Shown: piece after piece, positions 1 to 11,137 of the stretch
Position numbering within the stretch: the stretch's first letter is position 1
Layout of the letters: every line of letters begins with the position of its first letter
DNA from: Agapetus fuscipes
Lineage: Eukaryota; Arthropoda; Insecta; Trichoptera; Glossosomatidae
Direction: 5' to 3'
Length of the DNA: 64,000 bases
Assembly (NCBI GenBank): GCA_951799405.1
Contig: OX637338.1
Coordinates: 4,278,001-4,342,000, forward strand
The notes under the pieces: model-generated
What the model was told of the DNA's origin: nothing
Seen by the model: the letters and a program-made list of their open reading frames with translations, nothing else
The model's database searches: none
Position numbers and translations under genes: made by a program

Positions 1-120
1 CGAACTTCGGCCGAACATTCGGTTAAAATAAAAATTCGGCCGAAGTTCGACTGAACTTCGGTTCGGTAAAAAAGTTACGTATTATAGTTTCTAGTTACTG
101 TTATTTGTTGGAAGAATACT

Positions 121-965
121 AACCCCCGTATTCACGATCAAAACTGATTTAAGTGCCTAACTCAAGCGCTACACTAACTCAAGGGTCGACATTCTGGAGC
201 GTTTTGTTTCTGCCATTTTTGTTTCTTACACTTTATGGTCTTAGCAAAATAGTTACAGTAATGAAAAAAATCAAGCATGTTTATTATTTTTTTATCTTAA
301 TTTTAAAGCTTAAATAAAATATATAACTTAAGAATTGCCACCACAAAAAAATATTTAAAAAAACGCGTTTTTTTTTACATTTTTAGCTTTTTTTCGTGTG
401 TGCTGTATTTTGGATTTTTTTTTTGCTTTTTACTTACAGAACTATACATTGTTTAGGTTCAATAATAATTAACATTTTTTCAATAATGTCAATAGTTTTT
501 GAGTAAATATGGAAATACTGTGTTCTTTGATTTAATTAAAATTTAATTCATTTAGTAGTTTCAGTTTTTCCATATTTACTCAAAAACTATTGACATTATT
601 GAAAAAATGTTAAGTATCGAACCTAAACAATGTATAGTTCTGCAAGTAAAAAGCAAAAAAAAAATCCAAAATACAGCACACACGAAAAAAAAGCTAAAAA
701 TATAAAAAAAAACGCGTTTTTTTAAATATTTTTTGTGGTGGCAATTCTTAAGTTATATATTTTGTTTAAGCTTTATAATTAAGATAAAAAAATAGTTAAC
801 ATGTTTGATTTTTTTCATTACTGTAACTATTTTTCTAAGACATAAAGTGTAAGAAACAAAAACGGCAGATTTAGCTTTATAACACGCCTTAAGTATTGTT
901 CTTGAAATGAATTTTCCCAACCTAAGCAAGCGCTAGTTTCAGTTTTGATCGTGAATACGGGGGTA
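121..965. repeat. Long foldback (palindromic) element, ~840 bp
   Basis: The left arm starts aacccccgtattcacgatca and the right arm ends with its complement (tgatcgtgaatacggggg). The arms pair over roughly 400 bp each around a short centre near 520-565. Examples are the AACGCGTTTTTTT block on both sides and caaaaactattgacattatt at about 576-600, which mirrors 480-500. There is no coding sequence. It lies directly upstream of the LINE fragment at 989. Confidence 0.8.
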
Positions 966-988
966 AGTTTATTTCATTTTTGTTTCAG

Positions 989-1635
989 TTGTGAAGATTA
1001 AAAGAAGTTTGTTAAGATGGTTTGGGCATATGGAGAGAATGAATGAGGAAAGACTGACGAAGAAAGTATATGTTGGTAGAATAGATGGATGTCGTGGTAG
1101 AGGAAGACCGAGAAAGGTATGGATGGACCAAATATCCGAAATTGCGAATGAATGGAATATCCAGAGTCATAATAAAAGAAGAGCTTGTATGAAGAAGGTT
1201 ATGACTCTGGAGGAAATGAAAGAAGTATGTAAGGATAGAAAGAAATGGCGGTTGATCTGTGATGTTGGCGGCTGAGGTTTGTTAAAGTAAAATTGGTTTT
1301 ATGATTTAGTTTTTATGTCCATGTATATATTGTGATTTATTGTTTTTAAAAAATGTAATTTGTCATGTATGTTCCTTGACTTATAGGTTGTTATGCGGCT
1401 GACCACCCATAATGTAAAAATTGGTTCACTTTGCCAATGTCACCTCTGTTTCAGGGAAGGACGGCAAGAGTTGCAAGGCTTATGTTCATTTGAGATTGGG
1501 TTTTTATATTGTAGGTCCACATGCGGCATGTGTTAGCGCGAAATTATACATATCTGCTTGTGGGAATGCATTTAATATAAAACTTAAATGATATATATCT
1601 TTGCAGCTTAGATTAGATCAGATTAGATTAGTTTC
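989..1635 (+). pseudogene. 5'-truncated RTE-type LINE: C-terminal ORF fragment and 3' tail
   Basis: An open frame at 991-1275 (94 codons, first codon GTG, no ATG) encodes HMERM, GRGRPRKVWMDQI and VCKDRKKWRLIC. These match the last ~94 residues of the intact LINE at 41859-44864 with scattered substitutions. The 3'UTR follows, with the same tail module (from ~1373), and ends in GATTAGATCAGATTAGATTAG-like short repeats near 1635. All of the endonuclease and almost all of the reverse transcriptase is missing, so this is a dead 5'-truncated copy. Confidence 0.85.
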
Positions 1636-1772
1636 AATCTGATGTCTATGTGACGGAGTAGAAGAAGATTTATTTTTTATCAAATTGTTAATTAATGTTC
1701 ACTTGCTTCTACTTAAATAAATGACCATGAGTGAGAAGGTATATACAGGCCTTATTATTATTTTACGGTTAT

Positions 1773-1850
1773 AAAAGATACTATAGAGGGCTCTTGAGGT
1801 GTGATACACACAAAAACAGCGCTCACCAAATAAATCATCCTAATATTATT
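1773..1850 (+). repeat. SINE-A, 3' fragment
   Basis: The sequence agggctcttgaggtgtgata, then cagcgctcaccaaataaatc, then taatattatt matches the 3' end of the SINE-A copies at 7254 and 49659. The tRNA-like head is absent. Confidence 0.75.
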
Positions 1851-1983
1851 TTATTATGATTTAATAATAGTCAAAATGGTGCAAGTAGGTATTTTCTTTT
1901 ACTTTTTCTTACACGGAATGTTAGGATTTTAAGCTGCCGAAATTCGGTTGAACCGAATGTGAACCGAAGTTCGGCCCATCCCT

Positions 1984-2124
1984 ATATAAAACCCAATTTT
2001 AAATGAACATAGGCCATGCAACTCTTGCCGACCTTCTCTGTAATAGGGGTGGCATTAGCAAAGTGAAGCATTTTTTTACAGTAGGTATGGGTGGTCAGAC
2101 TCATACCAACCTATAAATCAATGA
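1984..2124 (-). repeat. LINE-tail module, partial, - strand
   Basis: This is the reverse complement of the ~250-bp tail module seen at 44981-45231: caacctataaatcaatgaa, gggtggtcagactcatacca and a diverged aataggggtggcattagca. It abuts the right end of the element ending at 1984, so the two are adjacent or nested insertions. Confidence 0.75.
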
Positions 2125-2147
2125 ATCGTTGTCACGTATAGAATGTG

Positions 2148-2240
2148 TCAGTTGTTCATACGCTGCCATATTTTATTCCAACCTATCTTCAAATAGATAC
2201 GGTAAGATCCATCAACGGTCGTCGAGACTTCCACCCCTGA
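2148..2240. repeat. One end of an inverted-repeat MITE (TIR CCAGGGGTGGAAGTCTCGAC type)
   Basis: The sequence caaatagatacggtaagatc then cgtcgagacttccacccctg matches one arm of the palindromic element at 60343-60556 and the copy at 19088-19242. Only one arm is visible here. Confidence 0.6.
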
Positions 2241-3504
2241 TTGTAGGCAAATTACATAACACGTATTTCTTCCAATCGGGCATTATACCATGTATGTATT
2301 TATATTATTTGGCTAAAAGAAGTGTAAGACCGAAACGTGAAGATTTTCATTGACATAGATGTCATTGGCATTTGGCACCATGGTGCATACTAAACTGATA
2401 GGCGGAATAACTTAAAAAATACTTCGCCATTTTCATGCACGCCATTTAAACAAAATTTCTTTTTGACCATGGAAAATTATCAGCACAAAAATAACTCAAA
2501 TATCTCGTTACCTAGAAACAGTTGAATATTTTACGGAATTATTAAACTATGAAGTGAATATTTTTTATCGTTTAAATCAGAATTATGAGGATCGCGTTTT
2601 ACCGCATTAACCTTAGGATGTTCAGGAAGCTCACTCCAGATAACGTGTGTATTGTTGTGTTTTTAGGGTTCGAATAGTCTTTAAATTAAAAATTAACTGG
2701 TCTTCTTAACAGGATATTTATTTTATACTTAGATTTATTTAACAATTTATATTTATTTTTAACAATGCACATTTATGGTTTAGCAATTTACATTTATTTC
2801 ACCGTTGGTTCACTCTCACTAATACTGTATTTCTTGTTCAAAAGCAGAGCGTCGTATCAAGATTGACTCCTACAAGCCGCTTGCAGCCCTTTATACTCCA
2901 AAGATGGTAGTTACTAGAAGCCAATTTTGCTGCAACTTTCCAGAACATAAAGCTTCCAGTGCATAAATTTGAATACCTCTTTACCCTAAGTACCGATAAT
3001 AATTACTCCAACTCTCATCGGCTATAACTAATACACCTACCTACCTAACATTTATATGTATTAGTTATTTACATAACAATATTTTTCCTTTTCGCGTCAA
3101 AATAAAACCCTTGATATTTTCGTCAAAAGCCAACGTAAAAAATGTGGCAAGCACCATAGTAGGTACCTACTTGTTTTTCTTTAAGATTTACGGGTTTTAA
3201 AAAGATTTAAAGTCCGATCGTCTTACAGGGCTCTCAAAACCCTGAAAAGAGCACTACTTGTTGAAGAATACCTTTAATCCTCCGAAAAAAGAGAAATATT
3301 TGAGGATATTATATTTATGTCACATAATGAAAAAAAAACAATTGTATAGGTACAATATGTAGTTTAGTAAGCAAAATTGATTTTTCCAAACAAAATAATC
3401 TTTTTGTATCCAAAAAAGCATCAGCACACATTTCTACAATTTTTCTTTCAAACCTGAAAAAAAACAAAGAAATTCGACTCCCTCATGAAAACGTATGTAC
3501 CTAA
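2241..3504. other. AT-rich intergenic stretch, nothing recognised
   Basis: No open frame with recognisable protein content, no splice-consistent exon and no clear repeat boundary were seen. Homopolymer A/T runs are common. Confidence 0.5.
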
Positions 3505-3734
3505 CAGTGGCGAAGGGTGTCATACAACTCGATTCCCATCGGCTTCCCTTTTAAAAGCAGGCAACAAAGTAGTTAAAAAATATAGGCACAAAGTAAAAAA
3601 AATACATTTAAAACCAAAGAAACAATACGTATTTTTTCCCCATTGAAATCATGCAGCCTACTTTATTATCATTTTTGCTTCATTTTAAAAGGGAAACCGA
3701 TGGGAATCGAGTTGTATGGCACCTGTCGCCACTG
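3505..3734. mobile_element. MITE, 230 bp, TIR CAGTGGCGAAGGGTG
   Basis: The left end CAGTGGCGAAGGGTGTCATA pairs with the right end (tatggcacctgtcgccactg), and the inverted repeat continues through ctcgattcccatcgg. A near-identical copy lies at 51174-51404. There is no coding capacity. The CAGTG terminus would suit a hAT relative, but no convincing 8-bp duplication flanks either copy, so the superfamily is open. Confidence 0.8.
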
Positions 3735-3737
3735 GAC

Positions 3738-3812
3738 TACCTAGATGATGATGATGATGAGTTGATGATTTCTTTATAGCGCCGTTTCGTGATTTAGTCA
3801 CTCCAAGATGAT
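3738..3812 (+). repeat. Dispersed repeat, short copy
   Basis: The sequence gatgatgatgagttgatgat, tttctttatagcgcc and tagtcactccaag also occurs at 38455-38512. The family is not recognised. Confidence 0.6.
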
Positions 3813-5040
3813 GTATGTCTGAAAAGTCCAAGCTGGTTCGTTTGTGATATGAAAATTACCTGAACTTCGTAGCGTTAATATGTGTCTAATATACAATATT
3901 TCATTCCGATCGATTGAGTTATTCGCAATTACTATGGTCGTATTATAGTTGCGATTATAATAAATGAATACAGAAAGAAGTGCGGCTGTTAGAGGTGGCG
4001 GTGATGGGCCGGGTCCGTTTACTTCTTGTTTAAAAGACCGGCGAAAGCCAGCTGGCATTTAGTATCCACGAGAAAGCTTCGCAGGTGACTGTCTCCCGAG
4101 CCGTTGTGATACTTCTGTATAGTGGTGCACCTGACCAAGAGATTGTGATTTGCAATTACGAAGAACAATCTACAAAAGAGCAACATGACGAGGCGGTAGG
4201 CGTATTTAATTAATACAATTAGCTTAAAAGTTCAAACTAAATAAATAGCACCCTTTAAAGATCTACGCACGGGAATAATTTATTTTGTTGATTTGATGTA
4301 AAGTCATGAATCTTAGTTAAAGAATTTCATTTCATCAGTAAAATAATTAATTGTAAGTCCCTCAATTATTTAGTTTAATGCAGACAAAAAAACCATTGAA
4401 AGTTTTCCTTCTCTGTCCTACGTTTTAGGGTTTTGGAAAAAATAAAAAGTAGGGAACAATGTGTGTATGAAAAACTTCGATCTAACAACTAATGATTATT
4501 AATGATTATTTAATTTGATAAATTAGTTTTTTTGGGAAATTAAATTCAACTGCTTTTATTTCCACGATGTTGATTTTGGAATGTTTTATGTAATCATAAT
4601 AATTGAAAGTATCTTTGTTGCCTTTTTTAGCATTTACAACGAAAATTCAGGCTTCTTATTATTACTGATACTAGATCTGAAAGTTTTTTTTAGATTTCTT
4701 TAATATCCTCTTTCAAGTTAAACATATTTAATAAACCTCATTATTTTTTGCATTTCTAAAAAATATAACATTTCCCTTATTCAACCTTATTGTTAAATTT
4801 TTCCGATTTGAAAATTATAACTGGGTAATAGTAATTATTAAGACGTTTTCAGAGATCGCACAGTTTTTTTGATTATTTGCAAAAATTATTCATTTTGCCA
4901 CACTTCCTGTTTTTCTATAAGACATGTACCCTTTTATATTTGAAGTAAATTTGTTAATCGTGAATAATAACAAATAAAAATAATTCTACTGCCCCCTACA
5001 ACTTTTTAATTTAAATACACATGACTGATTATTTTGTGTT
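3813..5040. other. AT-rich intergenic stretch, nothing recognised
   Basis: Only short chance open frames are present. None carries a recognisable domain or joins to a neighbour by splice signals. Confidence 0.5.
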
Positions 5041-5262
5041 ATATTATGAAAGCATGGATACTAAAAGGCTAAAAAATTGTGTCGGTATTTCCGGAAAAAG
5101 CGAAAGGAAAAGCATGGGATAAAAATGTAATAGAATGGGATATACAGAGATTGAATGCAAAATAACTAAATGTATGAAAAGCACATGGATATGAATTGAG
5201 TGATGTATGCAAGGGTAGGAATGAGTGGAAGATACTGTTCAGAGGCTCTGGCCACCGCTAGC
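5041..5262 (+). pseudogene. Degenerate 3' end of a second RTE-type LINE lineage
   Basis: A broken frame near the end reads ELSDVCKGRNEWKILF, which parallels EMKEVCKDRKKWRLI at the C-terminus of the intact LINE at 41859. Upstream, the text around 5125-5160 parallels the NEWDIQSHN region. Frames are interrupted, so this is an old fragment, and it is more diverged than the copies at 989 and 28570. Confidence 0.5.
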
Positions 5263-5429
5263 TGAAAGGCGACAAAATATCTGTTCATTATATGGAGAAA
5301 TATCTTTACTTTTAATTTCAAAAATACACATTTCTATGAGTGTTGGTTTACTGAAAAAATATGTACACGTGTACCATCAAGGATGTTAAAAATGCAAAAT
5401 GTGTTTTTCAAGTACATCCGGTTTTTATT

Positions 5430-5700
5430 TAACCGGTCCATAGTCCATTGGTAACACTTCGGACTCGTAAATGGAAGGTTGTGGGTCCGAATCCCGGCGG
5501 AGCACAAAAAATATACCATTTATATTTTCAAATTTGCTTTTCACTGGGATGAAAAATTCATAAACCTTTACCAAAGACCGGTCATCAAAAGCCTTACTGA
5601 ATTGGCACTTTCTACAGCGACGACCAAGCTCGCAGAGGGCTCTTGAGGTGTGGTACACACAAAAACAGCGCTCACCAAATAAATCAGCCTATTTTTTTTT
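5430..5700 (+). repeat. SINE-A (tRNA-derived), near full length
   Basis: The head carries a pol III A box (tagtccattggtaacac) and a B box (gggtccgaatcccgg). The shared body follows (gcggagcacaaaaaatatac, ttcgctggg-type, aagaccggtcatcaaaag) and then the 3' end ccaaataaatcagcc. It is a SINE, not a tRNA gene: the head is followed by a long non-tRNA body and no clean cloverleaf 3' half is seen. Confidence 0.85.
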
Positions 5701-6309
5701 AATCCTTGTAAAGAAAATCACGTAACTTTTGCTCTTTAATTATCTAATATATTGCTTGAAAGAAATTACCTCACTAAAGTCCCATACACGAGGTTTTTGT
5801 TGTCGATCTAAGAAACCGTTTCTTTAAAAATGTGCTCACTTATCGAGTAAACAAAAAATGAATGCAGCAATTGTGGAAATGATGAATGGTAATTAACACT
5901 CACTGTAGTTATAATGACGTTCAAATAAGATGAAAATTAATTTCGTATTATGGTGTTTTTTTTACATTCCATTATCGTACCTTTACCAAACACGATCAGT
6001 GATGCGTGAAAAGCAAGTAGAGTGTAAAAAACGTGACCACAAATAATCACTTTCACAATAATTCAAAACTTTAAGGCTAGACTTACTATTTAACAAAAGA
6101 CACTGCCTACTTCATATTCATAGTCAAAACCAACGAACAAACGCCAAGATGCTTGAGATAGCAAAAACATAATTACCAGATGTAACATTGATAACAATAA
6201 AAAACAAGTAAATTGTGTGATTAATGATCTGATAAAATTGATGGATCATGAGAACGAAATTTAGTCTTTGAATCTTAATTTTTTGGCAAAATTAAATTTT
6301 TAGAGTTTA

Positions 6310-6775
6310 TTTAAACCTATGGAAACTGTAAACCTATGAAAACTGTAATCTATGAAAACTGTAAATCTACGAAAAATTGAAATCTGTGAAATCTTCAAAC
6401 GTATAAAAACTATAAGCACATTAAAACTGTAAACGTATGAAAACTATAAACACATGAAAGTTGTAAACCTATGAAAACTGTAAATCTATGAGAACTCTAA
6501 ATCTATGAAAACTATACACTCATGAAATCTATAAACCAATGAAAACTGTAAACCTATGAGAACTGTAAATCTATGAAAACTATAAACACACGAAATGAAA
6601 ACTGTACACCTATAAAAACTTGAAACCAATGAAAACTGTAAACCTGTAAAAACTGTAAATCTATGAAAACTATAAATCTATGAAAACTATACACCTATGA
6701 AAACTTGAAACTAATGAAAACTGTAAACCTGTGAAAATTGTAAATCTATGAAAACTTTATACCTATAAAGCCTGA
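6310..6775. repeat. Degenerate short tandem repeat (~17-18 bp unit)
   Basis: More than twenty imperfect units of the form AAACCTATGAAAACTGT / AAATCTATGAAAACTAT follow one another. Substitutions and small length changes are scattered through the array, which suggests an old minisatellite. Confidence 0.8.
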
Positions 6776-7039
6776 TATGACGTCGTCCTACAAGAAGATA
6801 TGACTAACAAAAAACAATTTCAGGAGAAGCGTTTAAATGTTTTCATTATTTTGTATGCAAATAAAAATGGTCATTTAAAACCCTAATTATTTTCCACTGT
6901 CAAATTAAAAATCACTTAGGTTTTTTACAGACCTCTTTTCAATTAAGTAGTACTCGTTCTATAATAATTTATAATCTCGATGGCGATTCAAAAAAAATGT
7001 AAGAAAACTTAATCACTCTCTAAGTGTCTATAATTAATC

Positions 7040-7675
7040 TATTGAAATCCCTGAAACAGGGGTGACATTAGCAAAGTGAACCATTATATCATACTAACAT
7101 TATCCGAACACTTATCTAATCTAAGATGCAAAGATAGGTTGACATTTAAAATTCGTATTAAATGCATGCCCACAAACAGACACGTCTAAGTTCGCGCTTA
7201 AAAATGCTGCATGTGCACTTGCAAATTAAAATCCAAATAACAAACGAAACATAAACCGGTCCCTAGTCCAGGTGGTAACACTTCGGACTCGTAACTGTAA
7301 GGTCGTGGGTTCGAATCCCGGCGGAGCACAAAAATATACCATTTATATTTTCAAATTTGCTCTTCGCTGGGTTGAAAAATTCATAAACCTTTACCAAAGA
7401 ACGGTCATCAAAAGGTCTATCCAGCCTTACAACAACTGGGTCTTGCTTGAGAATTGGCGCTTTCTACAGCGACGACCAAGCTCGCAGAGGGCTCTTGAGG
7501 TGTGATACACACAAAAACCATGCTCACCAAATAAATCAGCCTAATTTTTATTTTTATTTAATTTAATAAAACCTGCGACTTTGCCGACGTTCCCTTAAAC
7601 AGGGGTGAGATTGCCAAAGTGAACCATTTTTTACAGAATCAGGGGTCAGACTACCAACCTATAAGTCAAGGAATT
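7040..7675 (-). repeat. LINE-tail module on - strand, split by a SINE-A insertion
   Basis: Tail-derived segments lie at 7040-7090 (cctgaaacaggggtgacatt) and 7108-7235 (catgcccacaaacagacacg), and after the SINE at 7570-7675 (aaacaggggtgagattgcc and caacctataagtcaaggaat). The SINE-A at 7254-7560 interrupts the module between its middle and its 5' part, so the module is the older insertion. Confidence 0.7.
7254..7560 (+). repeat. SINE-A (tRNA-derived), full length
   Basis: The A box is in ctagtccaggtggtaacact and the B box is gtgggttcgaatcccggc. The body is intact (caaagaacggtcatcaaaag, aactgggtcttgcttgagaa, gaccaagctcgcagagggct) and it ends ccaaataaatcagcctaatt. It serves as a good family reference. 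Confidence 0.9.
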
Positions 7676-7740
7676 CATGATCAAATAATTATGAATGCCG
7701 TTAATAGACAGATAATTAAACTGAGCAAATTTTAAGAAGC

Positions 7741-7936
7741 GAAAATACGAGTGTACCACTCCCATTTATCGGGAAAATACGAGTGTACCACTCCCATTTA
7801 TCGGGAAAATACGAGTGTACCACTCCCATTTATCGGGAAAATACGAGTGTACCACTCCCATTTATCGGGAAAATACGAGTGTACCACTCCCATTTATCGG
7901 GAAAATACGAGTATACCACTCCCATTGATCGGGAAA
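7741..7936. repeat. Minisatellite, 32-bp unit, ~6 copies
   Basis: Six almost identical units begin gaaaatacgagtgtaccact and end cccatttatcgg. The last unit has two substitutions (gtataccac and ccattgatc). A long T run follows at 7947-7973. The peptide-like repeats in open frames here are by-products of the array. Confidence 0.95.
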
Positions 7937-7945
7937 TGGATTTTT

Positions 7946-7982
<37 letters not shown>

Positions 7983-8458
7983 TTTTCAGCGCAATCAGAT
8001 CAAATCCCATGACTGAAAATTGGTCACAAAATTTCTCTTTGGATCACGACGTTATTAGATTTCTTTACTTTCATCTGAAATCTTTACTTATCCGTGAATT
8101 TGATAAAAATCACTGAACAAGCGTAGAAAGCGAGAACAATTAAAATTGCCGATGAAAAAAATGATTATTCAAATATTTTGTTCATTTTTTTTTTGCATAA
8201 ACGCAAATCAGGCGGGATCAGAACTGATTTCTTTTTTCATTGAATTATACACGAGACCAGCTAAAATTAGTAAACAATCTGCAAGAGACTTCTATTTTAG
8301 GATTTCTTAATTCTTTGGTTGCAACGATTCACAACATTACCCAATGGAAAGTAAAAAATACTACTGTCCTATCTTAAATTAGCGATGCAAAAGTTTTTTT
8401 TACGCTTCGGTGGTCAGCGGAAGATATGAACAAATCTGCCGCCTGCCTACTCGCTGCA

Positions 8459-8775
8459 AAACGCAACTAAGCTACACATATAGAGTTACTCCTTGTAGTG
8501 TTATCTCCGAAGGGGTCGCATGTGGTGATTCAGGACCTATTTGTACTTACGGGTAAGGGGCCGGCCTCACACCAACCACTTCAGTTGAAGTAGGGGTTTC
8601 CCAGCTTTCGAGGTAGTTCTCATTTCTTGTGAAGGCTGAGTAAACCTTGCCGGTATTTATTTTGGGTTTGAAATAAACACTGAAATGGGAAATTATTTCT
8701 GAAGCCCTCGGTGGGGATCAAACCCTTGCTCTTGGAATGCAAGCATCCTACCAGCTGAGCTATCAATCGGACTTT
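8459..8775 (-). repeat. SINE-B (tRNA-derived), - strand
   Basis: Read on the - strand, the head is gatagctcagctggtaggat (A box) followed by gggtttgatccccaccgag (B box). The body has tacttcaactgaagtggttg and cttacccgtaagtac-type sequence, and the tail is gtgtagcttagttgcgt. It matches the copies at 24852 and 62892. Confidence 0.85.
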
Positions 8776-8782
8776 TTATGAG

Positions 8783-8862
8783 ATTTGTCGTCGCTAGAAG
8801 CCGCCAATTCTCAAGCAAGATCCAGTTGCTGTAAGGCTTGATGAACCTGCTATTCATTGTCT
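8783..8862 (-). repeat. SINE-A fragment, - strand
   Basis: The sequence gtcgtcgctagaagc, then gccaattctcaagcaagatc, then cagttgctgtaaggc is the reverse complement of the SINE-A body. Confidence 0.7.
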
Positions 8863-9709
8863 TTGCCTCTATTCAAATTTATCACCAGACATGTGTGATA
8901 AGCATGATTAGTCTTTTTTATTGTGTTTTTTATTATCAAATCTACGAAGTGTATTCTGGACTTTAATTCAGATTCTTAACACCAAAAGCATGTATAAAAT
9001 TAATAATGCAGAATTAAAAATAAAACAAAGTTTTTCTCCACGAGTTGATTTATTTCTTCGAGCGTTTTCTGTGTTATCACAAAATTATAAAAAAATATTT
9101 GTTCTCTGACACAGTTGTTCTCTTTATAATGGTGTGATAGCACTGAAAGTGTTCTAGGAAATAAATCAACTCATAAATAAAAACATTGTTTTTATTTTAT
9201 TTTGACATTATTGATTTAAAATAATTTTTCACATGTAAATGCACACACTCTTAAACTTTTATTTTTAAATAACTTCGTAAATATAATCCTTAAATAAATA
9301 AGTTGATATTAAACCGCTTTATTGGTTAACATTTAAAATTATATTTCTACTTATTTTTATTTATTTTATGCTTATTTCTATTTATTTGAAATCTTCATTA
9401 GCCACGTCTGTATCTAAACATAATATGGAAACATACATTTAATGAATTTTATTCTCACTTTATGATTTAAAATTAGCTCTAATAAAAATCGGAAAGTGGA
9501 TTCTTAATCTGAAATAATGTGTGTATTTAGAAAAGCATTATATAAATAAATATAGTTGACAATTTTAAATTTATTATAGGTAAGTCGGTCTAAGTGTTAT
9601 TACAACGTATTAATTAAAGATTAAAAATTCGACCAAGAAAGCTTAGCCACAATGGGTTCGGAATATTTTTGAATTTGGAACTTTGATCTTGCATGGAACT
9701 GTAGTCTTT
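8863..9709. other. AT-rich intergenic stretch, nothing recognised
   Basis: No supported exon or repeat boundary was seen. The direct and inverted similarity around 9035-9060 and 9160-9190 (aaataaatcaactc) is short and not interpreted. Confidence 0.45.
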
Positions 9710-9994
9710 GGGGCCGTCCATAAATTACGTCATCGATTTTGGTCGATTTTCGACCCCCCCCCCCCCCTTACAATCATCCTATAGTCATTATCTAATGACC
9801 CCCCCTCTTGCTGTAATAATGGATGAGCTTCATAATTAATAATGTTATATTACTTACATAATATTTTATATATTTTGTAGAAATTGGTATTTACAAGAAC
9901 GACGTCACTTTTGGTACTCGTACATCATTTGCCATCATCCGCAGACCAGACTCCCCTCCCCTTAATGCGAATGACGTAATATATGGACAGCCCC
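9710..9994. mobile_element. Harbinger-like MITE, 285 bp
   Basis: The terminal inverted repeats are GGGGCCGTCCATAAATTACG and, at the right end inverted, GGGGCTGTCCATATATTACG. Flanking bases are TTT on both sides, consistent with a 3-bp duplication. An inverted second copy lies at 25696-25989, where the duplication is TAA. The 3-bp TNA-like duplication and GGG terminus suggest PIF/Harbinger; there is no transposase. Confidence 0.8.
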
Positions 9995-10979
9995 TTTAGC
10001 AACCAAAACCAAAATATTAGTACGCCTTTTCTGCCAGGTGACGTTACAACTTATGCTTGTTTATGTCAATTAATGTGCGGAACTTATTTACAGAAAAAAC
10101 TACCCAAGTCATAATTTTTAGAACCTTAATTTTTACAAAAATATTTTATGATTTTCTACCCCGAAGGACCTGGACGAACTGCTTTAAACAACTTGAACAT
10201 TTTAATTAAAATTTATTCAATGAAAAAAAATCCACTTTGAGTTTGTTTGATGAATTGAAATTCACGATACGTTGGCGATCAATAAGTTTCTCGATATGCT
10301 TTACAGTCTGATGATGAAATTAAAACATAAGAAATACGTTTAACAAAACTTTCTTTTACAAGGGAAAGTTCGGCGTGGACTCACACTGCAACCAGAATGT
10401 ATTTTTTACCGATCTGGTTAATATATTATTCCAAGTAAAACCACTAAAAGACATTGTGCATTCAACACGAGCCAGCAGTTAATGTCTATTTGTGTTTATT
10501 CACATTGGCGGCCGTTTGATTGAATTTCTAGACTCACTAACACCCGATCATAATTCCGAGCACATTCCAAAGAAAGTCATTTCTCAAATATAAATCAGCG
10601 ATCACGTAAATGTGGAACTGAAAATGTGTGACGTCAAAAATACATGTTATACAATGTATTTTTTATTAAAATATTATTTAAATTGAATACTGCATTTAAA
10701 AACACACTTTATTTACAAATATAAATTTAAATTCGATGTCTTGAATACGAATCGTTTACTTATGGAAGCGAATAAGATAAAATAATTGTAAAACGTTTAC
10801 TTTTAAGTATACCGTCATTTATAAAATATTTACATTACTAAGGCCTCGGTGCTTCAAAGTTAAAACTCAGCTTGGTGACTTCATCTTGAATACCTACAAA
10901 ATTAACAACTCATAAGAATCGTAACCCTTTTTTCAGTTTTCAAGGCACATACCCACCTAAACTTTGTTTGAAACATCCG
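9995..10979. other. AT-rich intergenic stretch, nothing recognised
   Basis: No supported gene, RNA or repeat was seen. Confidence 0.45.
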
Positions 10980-11137
10980 GGCTTGATTAGGTGTCTTTAG
11001 TTGTCATTGGCTTTAAAAGGCTGATTATGTGTCTTTGGTAGTCATTAGCTTTAAAAGGCTGATAAAGTGTATTTAGTTGTCATTGGCTTTAAAAGGCTGA
11101 TAAGGTGACTTTGGTAGTCATTGGCTTTAAAAGTATC
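10980..11137. repeat. Tandem repeat, ~38-bp unit, ~4 copies
   Basis: Units of the form gtgtctttagttgtcattgg followed by ctttaaaaggctgata repeat four times, alternating TTAGTTGTC and TTGGTAGTC variants. This suggests a two-unit (76-bp) higher-order step. Confidence 0.9.

Larger units (their letters stand above)
1..1984. mobile_element. Non-autonomous hAT-like element, right end complete, left end cut by the window
   Basis: The window opens inside an inverted repeat. Bases 1-60 (cgaacttcggccgaacattc...) match the reverse complement of 1925-1984, which ends in ...ttcggcccatccct. Many CCGAAC/TTCGG short repeats sit just inside both ends. The outer end read inward is AGGGATGGGCCGAAC, which resembles hAT termini. 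About 14 bp of the left end appear to lie before base 1. The interior holds a long foldback, a 5'-truncated LINE and a SINE fragment, and no transposase. The family assignment is inferred from terminus style; no target-site duplication can be checked because the left flank is missing. Confidence 0.55.
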
